A stretch of DNA of 64,000 nucleotides from Clostridia bacterium (GCA_900768075.1 CAAGBN010000028.1:1-64000), one strand, 5' to 3'. Counted from the first letter of the stretch, positions 51,709 through 60,355 are shown. A program made the numbers and translations. The notes: generated by a model from the letters alone, not told the origin.

Positions 51709-52122
51709 TTAGTGGCAACCGCTGCAGCTTGAGCATGCACCGTCACATGAGTGGTCGTGCTGTTCGGGTTCACATGTAGCAGGGTCTGCACCGTTTACGC
51801 AAAGACCGAGAATCTGCATGATGTAGTTCATCATTGAGTCAACTTCAGCTCTTGCTTCGTCATACTTCTGCATATTTTCGTTAGCCATAAAAGCTTCATA
51901 CTTTGCATTGAATTCTGCTTCAAATTCCTGCATTTTAGCACTGTCAGGTGTTTCCTTTGATGCTTCCATCTGATAGTTCATCTGAATCATCTGGATTTCG
52001 CCCATAAGTGCATTAAGTGCTTCATCCTTTTCGTTTGCTTCCTTAGCTGCTGCGAAAGCGAGGTAACGCTCGTCCTTCTGAATTTCAGCGCCAAGCTGTC
52101 TTGCAAGTTCAATAACGCTCAT
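51709..52122 (-). CDS. YlbF/YmcA-family protein with Cys/His-rich tail (RicA-like)
   Basis: The 137-residue helical protein matches the YlbF/YmcA family over residues 1-105 (MSVIELARQLGAEIQKDERY). In Bacillus ymcA (ricA) lies between miaB and cotE-mutS, the same miaB-ymcA-mutS position as here, so it is the likely ortholog. RicA, RicF and RicT form a complex with iron-sulfur clusters that affects RNase Y-dependent mRNA maturation. The tail here has six Cys (108, 117, 126, 130, 133, 136) and three His (122, 124, 137), a plausible metal or cluster site. cotE is absent. Confidence 0.82.
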   Translation of the reverse strand: MSVIELARQLGAEIQKDERYLAFAAAKEANEKDEALNALMGEIQMIQMNYQMEASKETPDSAKMQEFEAEFNAKYEAFMANENMQKYDEARAEVDSMMNYIMQILGLCVNGADPATCEPEQHDHSCDGACSSCSGCH

Positions 52123-52176
52123 TGTTATTACTCCTTTATATAAATAATTTTATTAATAAATACCCAAAACGAGTAG

Positions 52177-53595
52177 TTATTTCGAAATTTCGCCGTAAAC
52201 TATCCAGGTTCTCGGATTAGTTACGGTAACATCTATAAATTCACCGATAAGACCTTCATCACCGGGGAATTCGATTATAATATTTCCGCCTGTTCTGCCT
52301 GAAAGCATACCCTCGCCTTTAGCAGTACCCTCAACGAGCACTCGGTAAGTCTTACCCTTCATATTGGCAGTACGCTCCCCTGCTATTCTTTCCTGAAGGT
52401 CAGTGAGTTCCTTGAACCACTTGCCCTTTTCGTCTCTTGAAACGGGATCAGGCATTGAATAAGCCTTAGTACCGGGTCTTGCTGAGAAAATAAACGTGAA
52501 CAGGGAGGTGTATTTCACCTTTTCGATAAGTGACAGTGTATCGCAGAACTCCTCATAGGTTTCACCGGGGAAGCCGACAATAACGTCACTTGTGATCGAA
52601 AGCTCAGGCATAACCTTATAGGCGTAGTCGATAAGTGAAAGATACTTTTCGCGGTCATAATGACGGTTCATTTCCTTAAGCACTCTGTCATTACCACTTT
52701 GGAAAGGCAGATGCAAATGCTTTGCAATCTTGTCGCTTGATGCCATAACATCAAGAAGCTCTTTAGTGCAGTCTCTCGGATGAGAAGTCATAAATCTGAC
52801 AATGAAGTCACCCTCAATTTCACTTATAGCCTTTAAAAGTGCAGGAAATCTCTGACTTTCGTCGAGATCCTTATTATATGAATTTACGTTCTGACCGAGT
52901 AGTGTGATTTCCTTATATCCTGCCGCTATAACCTCTCTGACTTCTTTCATAACATCGTCAAAGTTACGGCTTCTTTCTCTGCCTCGTACATAAGGTACTA
53001 TACAGTATGAGCAGAAGTTGTTACAGCCGTACATAATAGGAATCCACGCTCTGAGTGTACCTTCACGCATTAAAGGTAATCCCTCGACTATATTGCCGTC
53101 ACTGTCGGTTATATCAAAGACTCGCTTACCTGTACAAAGTATACGGTACATAAACTCGGGCAACTTATATGTCACGTGAGTGCCGAAAACAAGATCAACA
53201 AATGAAAAGCTGTTCTTAATTCTGTCGGCTACGCTCTGCTGCTGCATCATACAGCCACAAAGTGCGATTATCATATCGGGTCTTTGTTTTTTGATAGGCT
53301 TAAGAGCACCGACATTGCCGAAAACTCTATCCTCGGCATGTTCTCTTATAGCACATGTATTATATAAAACCAAATCAGCATTTTCTGCCGAATCACAGAA
53401 CTCATAGCCCATTTCTTTAAGCATACCGAGAATTTTCTCGCTGTCTGCTACATTACCCTGACAACCGTAGGTATGCACAAAGGCCTTCGGTGCTTCGTTC
53501 GGGTACCTTGAAGAGATTACAGTTCTGACAAGGCTCATATATTCTTTCTGCTTGTCCAATTCCTCCTGAGGAACTGAAAATTTATTCTTATCCAA
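52177..53595 (-). CDS. miaB: tRNA-2-methylthio-N6-dimethylallyladenosine synthase
   Basis: MiaB methylthiolates i6A37 in tRNA. The 472-residue radical-SAM protein has the N-terminal UPF0004 domain with its cluster Cys (YGCQGN, GCMMQQ), the radical-SAM CxxxCxxC (CNNFCSYC), and a C-terminal TRAM domain. The best start is a TTG at 53595 (MDKNKFSVPQ) with GGAGG 8 bases upstream. A longer reading from 53637 overlaps whiA and lacks a Shine-Dalgarno sequence. It acts on the product of MiaA, encoded 6 kb downstream in the same block. Confidence 0.95.
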   Translation of the reverse strand: MDKNKFSVPQEELDKQKEYMSLVRTVISSRYPNEAPKAFVHTYGCQGNVADSEKILGMLKEMGYEFCDSAENADLVLYNTCAIREHAEDRVFGNVGALKPIKKQRPDMIIALCGCMMQQQSVADRIKNSFSFVDLVFGTHVTYKLPEFMYRILCTGKRVFDITDSDGNIVEGLPLMREGTLRAWIPIMYGCNNFCSYCIVPYVRGRERSRNFDDVMKEVREVIAAGYKEITLLGQNVNSYNKDLDESQRFPALLKAISEIEGDFIVRFMTSHPRDCTKELLDVMASSDKIAKHLHLPFQSGNDRVLKEMNRHYDREKYLSLIDYAYKVMPELSITSDVIVGFPGETYEEFCDTLSLIEKVKYTSLFTFIFSARPGTKAYSMPDPVSRDEKGKWFKELTDLQERIAGERTANMKGKTYRVLVEGTAKGEGMLSGRTGGNIIIEFPGDEGLIGEFIDVTVTNPRTWIVYGEISK

Positions 53596-53614
53596 ATTCT
53601 TTTCCTCCAAAGGG

Positions 53615-54553
53615 TTACTTTTCAAGCTTTTCGGCAATATCCATAAGTCTCTTCAAACGATAGTTCACAGCTGAACGGCTGAGTGGCGGATCGCACATAT
53701 CACCGATTTCACGAAGACTTGAATCGGGATTATCAATTCTAAGCTGTGCAATCATCTTAAGATCGTCTGTAAGAGTGGGAAATACGCCGTCATCCTTGAG
53801 CTTCTGTATAGACTCAACCTGATCGTAGGAAGCATATACAGTACGTGTCAGATTGGCGTTTTCAAAATTGTTTCTTCTGTTTGTGAGATTGCGGACATCC
53901 TTATAAATCTTGATGTTCATAATCTCCATAGCTGCCATATGAGCGCCCATAAGCGTCAGAAGCTCCTCAATGCTTGTACTGTCTTTTATGTAAATGACAT
54001 TGATACCGCGTCTGAGCATATGCTTGGCATTAAGACCGAAATCTGTAAGAATCTTAAGAAGATCGAGGCTTAATGTTCTGTATGGCGCAATAAATTCAAT
54101 ATGATAGCTTTTATTTGGGTCACTGCAGGTACCGCAGGAAAGAAAGGCACCTCTGAGAAAAGCCGCATTACAGCAATTAATACTGTCCTGCATATCATAT
54201 TCGAATTCGTTTTCGCTTTCATTTCTCAGATTGCCTCTGTCGATTCTCATAACCTTTTCGTTACCTGAATTTGAAAAGCAATCAAGCACCTTTTTTCTGT
54301 CAGCAAGACTGCTGAAGCTGACGGTAGTTTTACCTGCTTCGGAAACAAAGCGCGATGCCTGTGTATCCGTAACACTCAAGGCGAGTTCTGTATACATATC
54401 TGCAACTGCAGGATTATCAGTCATAATTGAAATTTCCTGCTCATTGAAGCTTCTGCCGAATAAAAGCATACCGTAAGCCATAGCGTGACGGCAGCAATCG
54501 GGCAAATCAGCTATTTTCATAAGCTCGTTTTTGATTTCTGATGAAAAAGACAT
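53615..54553 (-). CDS. whiA: WhiA-family regulator
   Basis: The 312-residue product has an N-terminal LAGLIDADG-like domain (ending near residue 220) and a C-terminal WhiA helix-turn-helix (DNPDSSLREIGDMCDPPLSRSAVNYRLKRL). WhiA binds DNA and influences division and chromosome segregation in Bacillus and sporulation in Streptomyces. In Bacillus it follows yvcJ (rapZ) and yvcK; here those genes are absent and murB is directly upstream (18 bases). Confidence 0.93.
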   Translation of the reverse strand: MSFSSEIKNELMKIADLPDCCRHAMAYGMLLFGRSFNEQEISIMTDNPAVADMYTELALSVTDTQASRFVSEAGKTTVSFSSLADRKKVLDCFSNSGNEKVMRIDRGNLRNESENEFEYDMQDSINCCNAAFLRGAFLSCGTCSDPNKSYHIEFIAPYRTLSLDLLKILTDFGLNAKHMLRRGINVIYIKDSTSIEELLTLMGAHMAAMEIMNIKIYKDVRNLTNRRNNFENANLTRTVYASYDQVESIQKLKDDGVFPTLTDDLKMIAQLRIDNPDSSLREIGDMCDPPLSRSAVNYRLKRLMDIAEKLEK

Positions 54554-54571
54554 ACAGAACCTCCTTTCGTT

Positions 54572-55471
54572 TTAAACAAATTTAATTTCAGTATGGAGTT
54601 CAACTCCGAATTTATCAAAGACTGTTTTCTGACAATATTTTATAAGGTCAGTAACATCTGTTGTTGTAGCATTGTCATAATTTATGATGAAGCCTGCATG
54701 CTTTTCGCTGACCATAGCACCGCCGATTCTTTTACCCTTGAGGCCTGACTGCTCTATGAGAGCACCTGCAAAATAACCCTCAGGGCGCTTGAACACACTG
54801 CCTGCACTTGGATATTCAAGTGGCTGCTTTTCTACACGTCTGCTCATTACATCTGTCATATGAGCTTCAATTTCAGCTTTATCGCCCTTTTCGAGCTTAA
54901 CTATAACAGAAGTAATAATCAGATCAGAATCACTGTAAGCGCTGTGTCTGTAGGAAAAATCAAGTTCATCACCGCTATATGAGCCGATATTGCCTTTTCT
55001 GTCAAGGTGATTGACTTTGGTAACAACATCCTTCATTTCACCGCCGTAAGCACCTGCATTCATATATGCTGCACCACCGACAGAGCCGGGAATACCGTAA
55101 GCAAACTCAAGCCCTGTAAGTGAATTTGCAAGAGCAAACTTGCAAAGAGAGGCAAGTGAAGCACCTGCTTCAACCTCGATAGTAGTTTCATCAAGAAGCT
55201 TCATATCAGCAAAATCAGTTGAAAGGTGTATTACCGCCCTGTCTCTGATTCCGTCGTCGCTTACAAGAAGATTACTGCCCTTGCCGAGAACAAAAATATC
55301 AGTTTTCGTCTCATTACAGAGTCTGAGCACCTTGCCGAGTGTGTTGTAATCTTCAATATCAACAAACACCGAAGCATTACCGCCTGTTTTAAAGGATGTA
55401 TGCTTTGACATAGGCTCATCAAGCTTATATGCAATTTTATTTGAATTCAATTCATTAATCAGATTAGTCAA
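54572..55471 (-). CDS. murB: UDP-N-acetylenolpyruvoylglucosamine reductase
   Basis: MurB reduces UDP-GlcNAc-enolpyruvate to UDP-MurNAc with NADPH and FAD. The 300-residue protein has the FAD-binding LGKGSNLLVSDDGI and GIPGSVGGAAYMNAGAYGG, and the C-terminal EQSGLKGKRIGGA. Length matches the Firmicutes type. The TTG at 55471 with GGAGGT 7 bases upstream is the best start; the longer reading from 55504 has no ribosome-binding site. It lies between a ROK kinase and whiA. Confidence 0.94.
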   Translation of the reverse strand: MTNLINELNSNKIAYKLDEPMSKHTSFKTGGNASVFVDIEDYNTLGKVLRLCNETKTDIFVLGKGSNLLVSDDGIRDRAVIHLSTDFADMKLLDETTIEVEAGASLASLCKFALANSLTGLEFAYGIPGSVGGAAYMNAGAYGGEMKDVVTKVNHLDRKGNIGSYSGDELDFSYRHSAYSDSDLIITSVIVKLEKGDKAEIEAHMTDVMSRRVEKQPLEYPSAGSVFKRPEGYFAGALIEQSGLKGKRIGGAMVSEKHAGFIINYDNATTTDVTDLIKYCQKTVFDKFGVELHTEIKFV

Positions 55472-55488
55472 AGATATGACCTCCGTTA

Positions 55489-56439
55489 TTATTCTGAAAG
55501 ACAAGCTGCGCCGATGATACCTGCATCGTTGCCGAGTGTTGCACGGCAGATTTCAGTCTGAACTTCCTGCTTTTTACTGTAGCGTTCTCTTGCAACGTGC
55601 TCTCTGATGGGAGCAAGGAGTGTTTCACCCTCGTTGCAGATACCGCCACCGAAGCAGATCATTTCGGGCTGGAAAATATTAACGATGTTTGTTGTACCCA
55701 CAGCAATATATCTTATGTAATTATCAACTACCTCTGTACCCCATTTGTCACCGATGCGCATAGCGTCAAAAGCAGTTCTGCCACCTGCATTATTAATGTC
55801 CCCTGAAGCGAGCTGCCACATAACACTATCCTTGTGCTCAAGCATAGCAGCCTTAGTCTGATTAACAAGAGCAGTTGCACTTGCATATCTTTCCCAACAG
55901 CCGATTCTGCCACAGTTACAGGGCTCACCGTCGAATTTGATTGTCATATGACCGAGCTCACCGCCTGCATCATTACAGCCTGTAAGCACCTGACCGTCAA
56001 GTACAATACCACTACCTACACCTGTGCCGAGAGTCACAGCAATAAAGCTCTTCTTACCCTTACCTGAGCCTGCAAGTGCCTCACCGAGAGCTGCACAGTT
56101 AGCATCGTTTTCAATATATACGGGAATACCGGGAAGCTCCTTATTTACAAGCTCTGCAGCAGGTACATTATCAAAATAAAGATTGTTAGCATAAAGAATA
56201 ACACCGTTTTTCTTGTCGCATGAGCCGGGAGTGCCGATACCGATTGAAGTAACCTCGCTCATTTCAACACCTGCTTTAGCAACTGCTTCCTTAGCACATT
56301 TTACGATATCTGCAAAAATCTCCTCAGCGGGACGAGGAATATTTGTCTTTGCACCTGCTCTTGCGATAATTTCATATTCATCGTTTATAAGACCAACTGC
56401 AATATTTGTTCCGCCTAAATCTACACCAATTCTGTACAT
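55489..56439 (-). CDS. ROK-family sugar kinase (glucokinase-like)
   Basis: The 316-residue product has the ATP-binding DLGGTN motif near the N-terminus, ROK motif GGELGHMT, and the zinc-binding CNCGRIGCWE. No DNA-binding domain, so it is a kinase rather than a ROK repressor. Glucokinase is likely but fructose, N-acetylmannosamine or other hexose kinases cannot be excluded. ATG 56439 follows AGAGGTG. It lies between hprK and murB and could supply sugar phosphate to glycolysis. Confidence 0.9.
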   Translation of the reverse strand: MYRIGVDLGGTNIAVGLINDEYEIIARAGAKTNIPRPAEEIFADIVKCAKEAVAKAGVEMSEVTSIGIGTPGSCDKKNGVILYANNLYFDNVPAAELVNKELPGIPVYIENDANCAALGEALAGSGKGKKSFIAVTLGTGVGSGIVLDGQVLTGCNDAGGELGHMTIKFDGEPCNCGRIGCWERYASATALVNQTKAAMLEHKDSVMWQLASGDINNAGGRTAFDAMRIGDKWGTEVVDNYIRYIAVGTTNIVNIFQPEMICFGGGICNEGETLLAPIREHVARERYSKKQEVQTEICRATLGNDAGIIGAACLSE

Positions 56440-56451
56440 ATTATTCACCTC

Positions 56452-57420
56452 TTAAAAATTTCCCCACATTTTGATTTCATCTTCCTGTGGCATTATATCA
56501 TCTGTCATACCGAGATTATGCATAAGCTCTCTCGCGGCATTATAACCCATTTTTTTCTGACGGTTGTTCATAGCTGCAACCTCAATAATAACTGCAAGGT
56601 TTCTACCCGGCTTTACAGGGATTACAGTATAAGGTACCTTTACATCAAGAATTTCGGTATATTCATTATCCATACCCATTCTGTCGTAAACCTTTTCGCT
56701 GTCCCAGGGCTCAAGCTGAATAACCATATCAATTTTTTCTGCAAGCTTAACAGCACCCATACCGAAGATTCTTCTTGCATTGATAATACCGATACCGCGA
56801 AGCTCAATAAAGTGTCTGATGTTATCAGGTGCTGAGCCGACTATTGTTTTTGAGCCTGTCTTTTTAATTTCAACAGCATCGTCTGCAATAAGACGGTGAC
56901 CTCTCTTGATAAGCTCAACTGCACTTTCACTCTTACCGACACCACTGTCACCGAGAATAAGCACACCTTCACCATATACTTCAACGAAAACGCCGTGTCT
57001 TGTGATTCTTTCAGCGAGCTCAACGTTAAGGTAAGCAATTATTGTTGCCATTGAGCGTGATGTAGGCTCGTTAGTTCTGAGCAAGGGTACATCGTACTTT
57101 TTAGCAAACTCTACAAGAACATCAGGACAAGGCAGACTGCTTGTAATAACAACACAGGCAGGTCGTTTTGACATAAACAGCTCTACTCTGCTTACTCTCT
57201 CTTCATCGGAAAATGAATCGATATAACCGATCTCAGTTTTACCGAGATAGTGTATACGAGTGCTGTCAAAAAACTCCTCAAAGCCTGAGAGTATAAGACC
57301 GGGTCTGTTGATATCTCTTGATGTTATAAATATCTCTGACGGATCCTTAGGCATATGGAGCACTTCAAAAGGATTATCCTTGAGAATCTTAGCAAGAGAA
57401 ACTGAATATCTGAATGCCAT
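56452..57420 (-). CDS. hprK: HPr kinase/phosphorylase
   Basis: HprK phosphorylates or dephosphorylates Ser46 of HPr (and Crh), controlling carbon catabolite repression. The 322-residue protein has the Walker A GDSGVGKSE (about 155-163), the family signature IELRGIGIINARRIFG and a regulatory N-terminal domain. ATG 57420 follows TTGGAGGTG; the longer reading from 57435 starts at TTG. It heads the long gene block, with a promoter at 57465-57493. Confidence 0.95.
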   Translation of the reverse strand: MAFRYSVSLAKILKDNPFEVLHMPKDPSEIFITSRDINRPGLILSGFEEFFDSTRIHYLGKTEIGYIDSFSDEERVSRVELFMSKRPACVVITSSLPCPDVLVEFAKKYDVPLLRTNEPTSRSMATIIAYLNVELAERITRHGVFVEVYGEGVLILGDSGVGKSESAVELIKRGHRLIADDAVEIKKTGSKTIVGSAPDNIRHFIELRGIGIINARRIFGMGAVKLAEKIDMVIQLEPWDSEKVYDRMGMDNEYTEILDVKVPYTVIPVKPGRNLAVIIEVAAMNNRQKKMGYNAARELMHNLGMTDDIMPQEDEIKMWGNF

Positions 57421-57435
57421 AAGTGACACCTCCAA

Positions 57436-57451
57436 TATGTGTAGTCACATA
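57436..57451. repeat. Palindrome in the hprK leader
   Basis: TATGTG and CACATA form a perfect 6-bp inverted repeat around TAGT, between the -10 element and the ribosome-binding site of hprK. It could be a weak leader hairpin or a regulator site; no protein is implicated. Confidence 0.35.
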
Positions 57452-57464
57452 GTTATACCCATAC

Positions 57465-57493
57465 ATTATATAACAAAAATTGAAGAATGCCAA
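57465..57493 (-). promoter_or_regulatory. Sigma-A-type promoter of hprK and the downstream block
   Basis: On the minus strand, TTGGCA (57488-57493) and a perfect TATAAT (57465-57470) are 17 bases apart. The start codon of hprK lies 45 bases downstream of the -10 element, with the palindrome 57436-57451 between. Confidence 0.8.
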
Positions 57494-57526
57494 CTGTTTT
57501 TAATGAATTTTTTTGATTTTTTTATT

Positions 57527-57564
57527 AAAAACACGGCTTCAAAGAATAAAAAATTCCTTGAAGC
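57527..57564 (-). terminator. Rho-independent terminator of glgP
   Basis: A 12-bp stem with one G-T pair (57536-57547 and 57553-57564) and an A-rich loop is followed by a GTTTTTA tract on the minus strand. It separates glgP from hprK. Confidence 0.82.
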
Positions 57565-57570
57565 TCAGAC

Positions 57571-59820
57571 TTAATCTTTAAACCATATATCCTCAGCATA
57601 TTCTCTGACAGTTCTGTCGGATGAAAAGTAAGCTGAGTTTGCAATATTCATAAGAGATTTTTTTGTAAATTCGTACTTATTTTCATAATCACACACAGCT
57701 TTTTTAAGAGTATCAATAAAGCTCATAAGATCAGCAAGAACCATATATCTGTCGGGATTTGCATCATTGATAAGCGAATCGTACACATCCTTGAATGAGT
57801 ATCTTTCAGCAAATCTGCCACTGACGAGAGTGTCAACAATTTCTTTGATTTCGGGTCTGCTGTTATATATCTCTTTTGGCGAATAGCTGAGCTTTTGCTC
57901 TCTGACTTCGTTTTCTCTCAGGCCGAAAATATAGTTGTTATCCTCTCCTGCCTCACGGCAGATTTCGATATTTGCACCGTCATAGGTACCAAGTGTAATA
58001 GCACCGTTCATCATAAGCTTCATATTGCCTGTGCCCGAAGCTTCAGTGCCTGCAAGGGAAATCTGAAGAGAAATATCAGTGGCAGGAATAATCTTTTCGG
58101 CAAGGGAGACGTTATAATCGGGAATGAATACAACCTTTAGTTTGGCGTCGATATCCCGATCATTGTTTATAGTCTTTGCTATGCAGTTGATATATCTTAT
58201 AATTGATTTTGCAATTTTATATGACCCTGCCGCCTTACCTGCGAAGATAAAGGTCATATCAGGTATATCCTTTAGTGAGCCTTTTTTCATTTCACGGTAT
58301 AAATGAACAGCTCCGAAAGCAGCCATCAGCTGACGCTTATATTCGTGAATACGCTTGATCTGTGAAATAAAAACACTGTCAGGATTAAGCTCAATACCGA
58401 GGCTGTTTTTAACATATTCGCACAGATGTTTCTTGTTGATTTTTTTTATCTCAGACAGCTTATCAAGGATCTGAGTGTCATCCTTAAACCTCTCAAGCTT
58501 TTTAATATCTTCAATCTGCTCAATTATATCGCAGTCGCAAAGTTCTGATACAAAGTCGGCAAGTGGCTTATTGCAAAGACCGAGCCATCTTCTCGGTGTA
58601 ATTCCGTTGGTTTTGTTGGTAAATTTGTCGGGATAAACCTTATACCACTGCGATAAGGTTTCTTTTTTTAGAATTTCTGTATGAATACCTGCAACTCCGT
58701 TGATATGCGCACAGACAAAGCAGGCTAAATTTGCCATTCTGACCTTTGAATCCTCGATTACAGAACAATCTTTAAAGCTTATTTCACTGTTATTACTAAG
58801 CTCAGAAAGAGCCATATCATTGATTTTCTCTATAATTCCGTATATCTGAGGTATCGTCTGCTTCATAAGCCCGCTGTCCCATTCTTCCAAAGCCTCAGGC
58901 ATAACAGTATGGTTTGTATATGAAAAGATTTTCCTACACTTGGAAAGTGCATCATCGAAGCTTATGTTCTTTTTTATGCAAATATTAATAAGCTCAGGTA
59001 TTGCCAAAACAGGATGCGTATCATTGAGCTGGATTCTGATTTTATCCTCAAAATCATCAATGCCATATTTATTCACCATATTCTGCAGTGAAGCGCTGAC
59101 TAAAAAATACTGCTGACGAAGTCTCAGCCTTTTGCCCTCAAATGTACTGTCATCAGGATAAAGATATTCATATATCTTTTCTGCATCCCATTCATTACAG
59201 CTGACAGCTTTGCATTCAAAGAGTCTTAATGTATTGATACTTTTGAAATTATATCCGATGACATTATAATCAAAGGGAATAGCTTTTACTGTGTAATCAG
59301 CAAATTCTACGTTTACACTTTCGTTTTCTCTTTTAATTGCAAAGGCATCTTTATATTTCTGCCAATCATCGGCAGATTCTATCTGTTCACCGTCTTGTGA
59401 AAAGCTCTGTCTGAACAGACCGTATTTATATCTGATACCGTAGCCGTCAAGAGGAATATCGCAAGAAGCGGCAGAGTCCAGAAAGCAAGCTGCAAGTCTG
59501 CCGAGGCCACCGTTGCCGAAAGCGTAATCTTCAAGCTCTTCATAATCAGAAAGGCTGTGACCACTCTCTTTAAGAGCACTCTCAACAAATTCAGTGTTTT
59601 TCATATTGTAAAGATTTGAATAAAGCAGTCTTCCGATAAGATATTCTATTGAAAAATATGCGACACGTCTGCCGTCTGCTTCTTTTTTGTGAAACTCACA
59701 TTTTTCATTGACAAGACTGCCTATAACCGAAAGCACCTCTTCTTTATCGAGAGCTTTAAGACTCTTGCCGAATTTTTCTTCAGCAAGTACTGACATTTTT
59801 TCTTTAAACTGTTCAAACAT
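57571..59820 (-). CDS. glgP: Glycogen/starch/alpha-glucan phosphorylase
   Basis: GlgP releases glucose-1-phosphate from alpha-1,4-glucans. The 749-residue GT35 enzyme has YFSIEYLIGRLL at the N-terminus, YGIRYKYGLF, and the PLP-lysine region EASGTGNMKLMMNGA. It is shorter than typical (about 800-840), with trimmed loops but no missing catalytic block. The ATG at 59820 is chosen with GGTGAT upstream; GTG 59829 is an alternative. It is flanked by terminators on both sides; its own promoter is not evident. Confidence 0.94.
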   Translation of the reverse strand: MFEQFKEKMSVLAEEKFGKSLKALDKEEVLSVIGSLVNEKCEFHKKEADGRRVAYFSIEYLIGRLLYSNLYNMKNTEFVESALKESGHSLSDYEELEDYAFGNGGLGRLAACFLDSAASCDIPLDGYGIRYKYGLFRQSFSQDGEQIESADDWQKYKDAFAIKRENESVNVEFADYTVKAIPFDYNVIGYNFKSINTLRLFECKAVSCNEWDAEKIYEYLYPDDSTFEGKRLRLRQQYFLVSASLQNMVNKYGIDDFEDKIRIQLNDTHPVLAIPELINICIKKNISFDDALSKCRKIFSYTNHTVMPEALEEWDSGLMKQTIPQIYGIIEKINDMALSELSNNSEISFKDCSVIEDSKVRMANLACFVCAHINGVAGIHTEILKKETLSQWYKVYPDKFTNKTNGITPRRWLGLCNKPLADFVSELCDCDIIEQIEDIKKLERFKDDTQILDKLSEIKKINKKHLCEYVKNSLGIELNPDSVFISQIKRIHEYKRQLMAAFGAVHLYREMKKGSLKDIPDMTFIFAGKAAGSYKIAKSIIRYINCIAKTINNDRDIDAKLKVVFIPDYNVSLAEKIIPATDISLQISLAGTEASGTGNMKLMMNGAITLGTYDGANIEICREAGEDNNYIFGLRENEVREQKLSYSPKEIYNSRPEIKEIVDTLVSGRFAERYSFKDVYDSLINDANPDRYMVLADLMSFIDTLKKAVCDYENKYEFTKKSLMNIANSAYFSSDRTVREYAEDIWFKD

Positions 59821-59850
59821 AATAATCACCGATATTATTATTGCCCGAGA

Positions 59851-59884
59851 AAAAATAAAAACAGACGGTAAAATTTACCGTCTG
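59851..59884 (-). terminator. Rho-independent terminator of the 78-residue protein gene
   Basis: CAGACGGTAAA (59862-59872) and TTTACCGTCTG (59874-59884) form a perfect stem, with at least eight paired G+C-containing bases. A TTTTTATTTTTT tract follows on the minus strand. It lies between the small gene and glgP. Confidence 0.85.
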
Positions 59885-59902
59885 CAGTCAGCATAGATTT
59901 AA

Positions 59903-60139
59903 TTATGCCTTGTGTTCGTCGAGCCACTGCTGAGCTTTAGCAGCTGACATTCTTGTGATGTTTTCAGTCTTATAGATTGAATCCTCACCGCCGTTTGTAT
60001 AAAGGAAATATTTGCCGTCAGCCTTAACATAAAGGCTTTCTTCGTAGCCCTGAGCATCGCCGAATTCACCGCTTGTGAACTTGCTTACAAGCTCTGCATT
60101 TTCGGTATCGTATTCAACCTTACAAATAATCTTTTTCAT
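59903..60139 (-). CDS. Small protein of unknown function (78 residues)
   Basis: The 78-residue product (MKKIICKVEYDTENAELVSK) appears soluble, with predicted beta-strands in the first half (KYFLYTNGGEDSIY) and a C-terminal helix (SAAKAQQWLDEH). It matches no family that I recognise. It has its own consensus-like promoter (60175-60203) and a strong terminator, so it is monocistronic. Base use is like neighbouring genes. Similar small proteins of unknown function are known in related clostridia, but this could not be checked here. Confidence 0.8.
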   Translation of the reverse strand: MKKIICKVEYDTENAELVSKFTSGEFGDAQGYEESLYVKADGKYFLYTNGGEDSIYKTENITRMSAAKAQQWLDEHKA

Positions 60140-60174
60140 TTGTCTCTGACTCCTCTTTATAATTTGGTAATCAT

Positions 60175-60203
60175 ATTATAGCTTAAAAAGATCTATTTTT
60201 CAA
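60175..60203 (-). promoter_or_regulatory. Sigma-A-type promoter of the 78-residue protein gene
   Basis: On the minus strand, TTGAAA (60198-60203) and a perfect TATAAT (60175-60180) are 17 bases apart, about 36 bases upstream of the ATG. The 216-base divergent gap to the plus-strand transporter also holds the promoter of that gene; the middle part is A+T-rich with nothing else visible. Confidence 0.78.
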
Positions 60204-60283
60204 TAGAATTTACTTTATGTTCACTAAAAGATATAAATTCTCAATATACATATGAAATTTTAATACAAAATATACATTTTAAT

Positions 60284-60312
60284 TTGACATTTCGGCTCGT
60301 CGAATGTATAAT
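60284..60312 (+). promoter_or_regulatory. Sigma-A-type consensus promoter of the second GPH transporter
   Basis: Perfect TTGACA (60284-60289) and perfect TATAAT (60307-60312) are separated by 17 bases, 43 bases before the ATG. This is the strongest promoter match in the window. Confidence 0.88.
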
Positions 60313-60355
60313 TACAACATAGAAATTTTTAAGCATTTTTTAAAGGAGAAAAACT

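Noticed and set aside
51672..51791. N-terminal extension of mutS
   Set aside because: The extra 40 residues are translated from the Cys/His tail region of the upstream gene in another frame; AGGAGG selects the ATG at 51671.
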